From NCBI GenBank assembly GCA_902624195.1, contig CACNWV010000005.1:1-64000 (forward strand): DNA of 64,000 bases, read 5' to 3'. The notes below the pieces were generated by a model that was not told where the DNA came from, made no database searches, and saw nothing but the letters and a program-made list of their open reading frames with translations. Shown piece after piece: positions 61,905 through 64,000 of this stretch (position 1 is the first letter of the stretch; the number at the start of each line of letters is the position of its first letter). This DNA comes from an uncultured Pelagibacteraceae bacterium. Lineage in GTDB: Bacteria; Pseudomonadota; Alphaproteobacteria; Pelagibacterales; Pelagibacteraceae. A program made the position numbers and the translations under genes.

Positions 61905-64000
<2,096 letters not shown>

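Overview
The window looks like the compact, AT-rich genome of a marine alphaproteobacterium of the SAR11 (Pelagibacter) type. This is inference from the very low GC content, short or overlapping gene junctions, many periplasmic-binding-protein transporters, and a SAM-II riboswitch followed by a SAM-V-like element ahead of metY, an arrangement known from Pelagibacter. No insertion sequence, prophage, CRISPR array, rRNA or tRNA was seen.

Layout. 1-3224: the 5' part of a housekeeping aconitase, a LysE-type exporter, a cytochrome c', a cytochrome b561, two small membrane proteins and CsaA. 3289-8157: a complete branched-chain/amino-acid ABC transporter (Liv system 1). 8161-13990 (minus): a ProC-like reductase, a multi-rhodanese protein, an alpha/beta hydrolase, an AbrB-family permease, an isocitrate-lyase-family lyase and an IclR regulator. 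14063-31586: an accessory carboxylic-acid catabolism region with four MmgE/PrpD proteins, a TcuA-like flavoprotein, a malate/lactate dehydrogenase of the Ldh_2 type, an AcnD-PrpF pair, two TauE/SafE exporters, an SDR-like protein and a tripartite tricarboxylate transporter (TctCBA). 31652-32744: DoxX and an outer-membrane protein. 32887-43577 (minus): a possible 10.7-kb operon with Liv system 2, an embedded secreted metalloprotease, AzlCD, a CsiD/GlaH glutarate hydroxylase and a second TctCBA.

43655-53690: LysE, DUF2805, glutaredoxin, ribokinase, CcdA, a histidine phosphatase, and a sulfur/thiol group (MsrB, CysE, an ATP-grasp ligase, GshA, GshB, riboswitch-controlled MetY). 53788-56895: a D-2-hydroxyacid dehydrogenase, a DMT permease and a DadA-like oxidase. 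56941-62942: bactofilin and the rod-shape genes rodA, mrdA, mreD, mreC, mreB. The right edge cuts leuA.

How it fits together. The 12.5-31.6 kb region has the enzyme classes to import a tricarboxylate or branched dicarboxylate, introduce a double bond (TcuA-like), move it (PrpF), hydrate it (AcnD or PrpD) and cleave the product (the lyase). No methylcitrate synthase is present, so the usual propionyl-CoA entry is not encoded here. The second TctCBA follows csiD directly, which suggests glutarate or a related C5 diacid as its ligand. Binding-protein genes share a similar promoter and 5' leader, and each is followed by a stem-loop, consistent with expressing binding protein above membrane subunits. 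The most layered regulation is before metY: a SAM-II terminator switch, a SAM-V-like element, and two tiny overlapping ORFs whose start regions can pair with one shared complementary arm.
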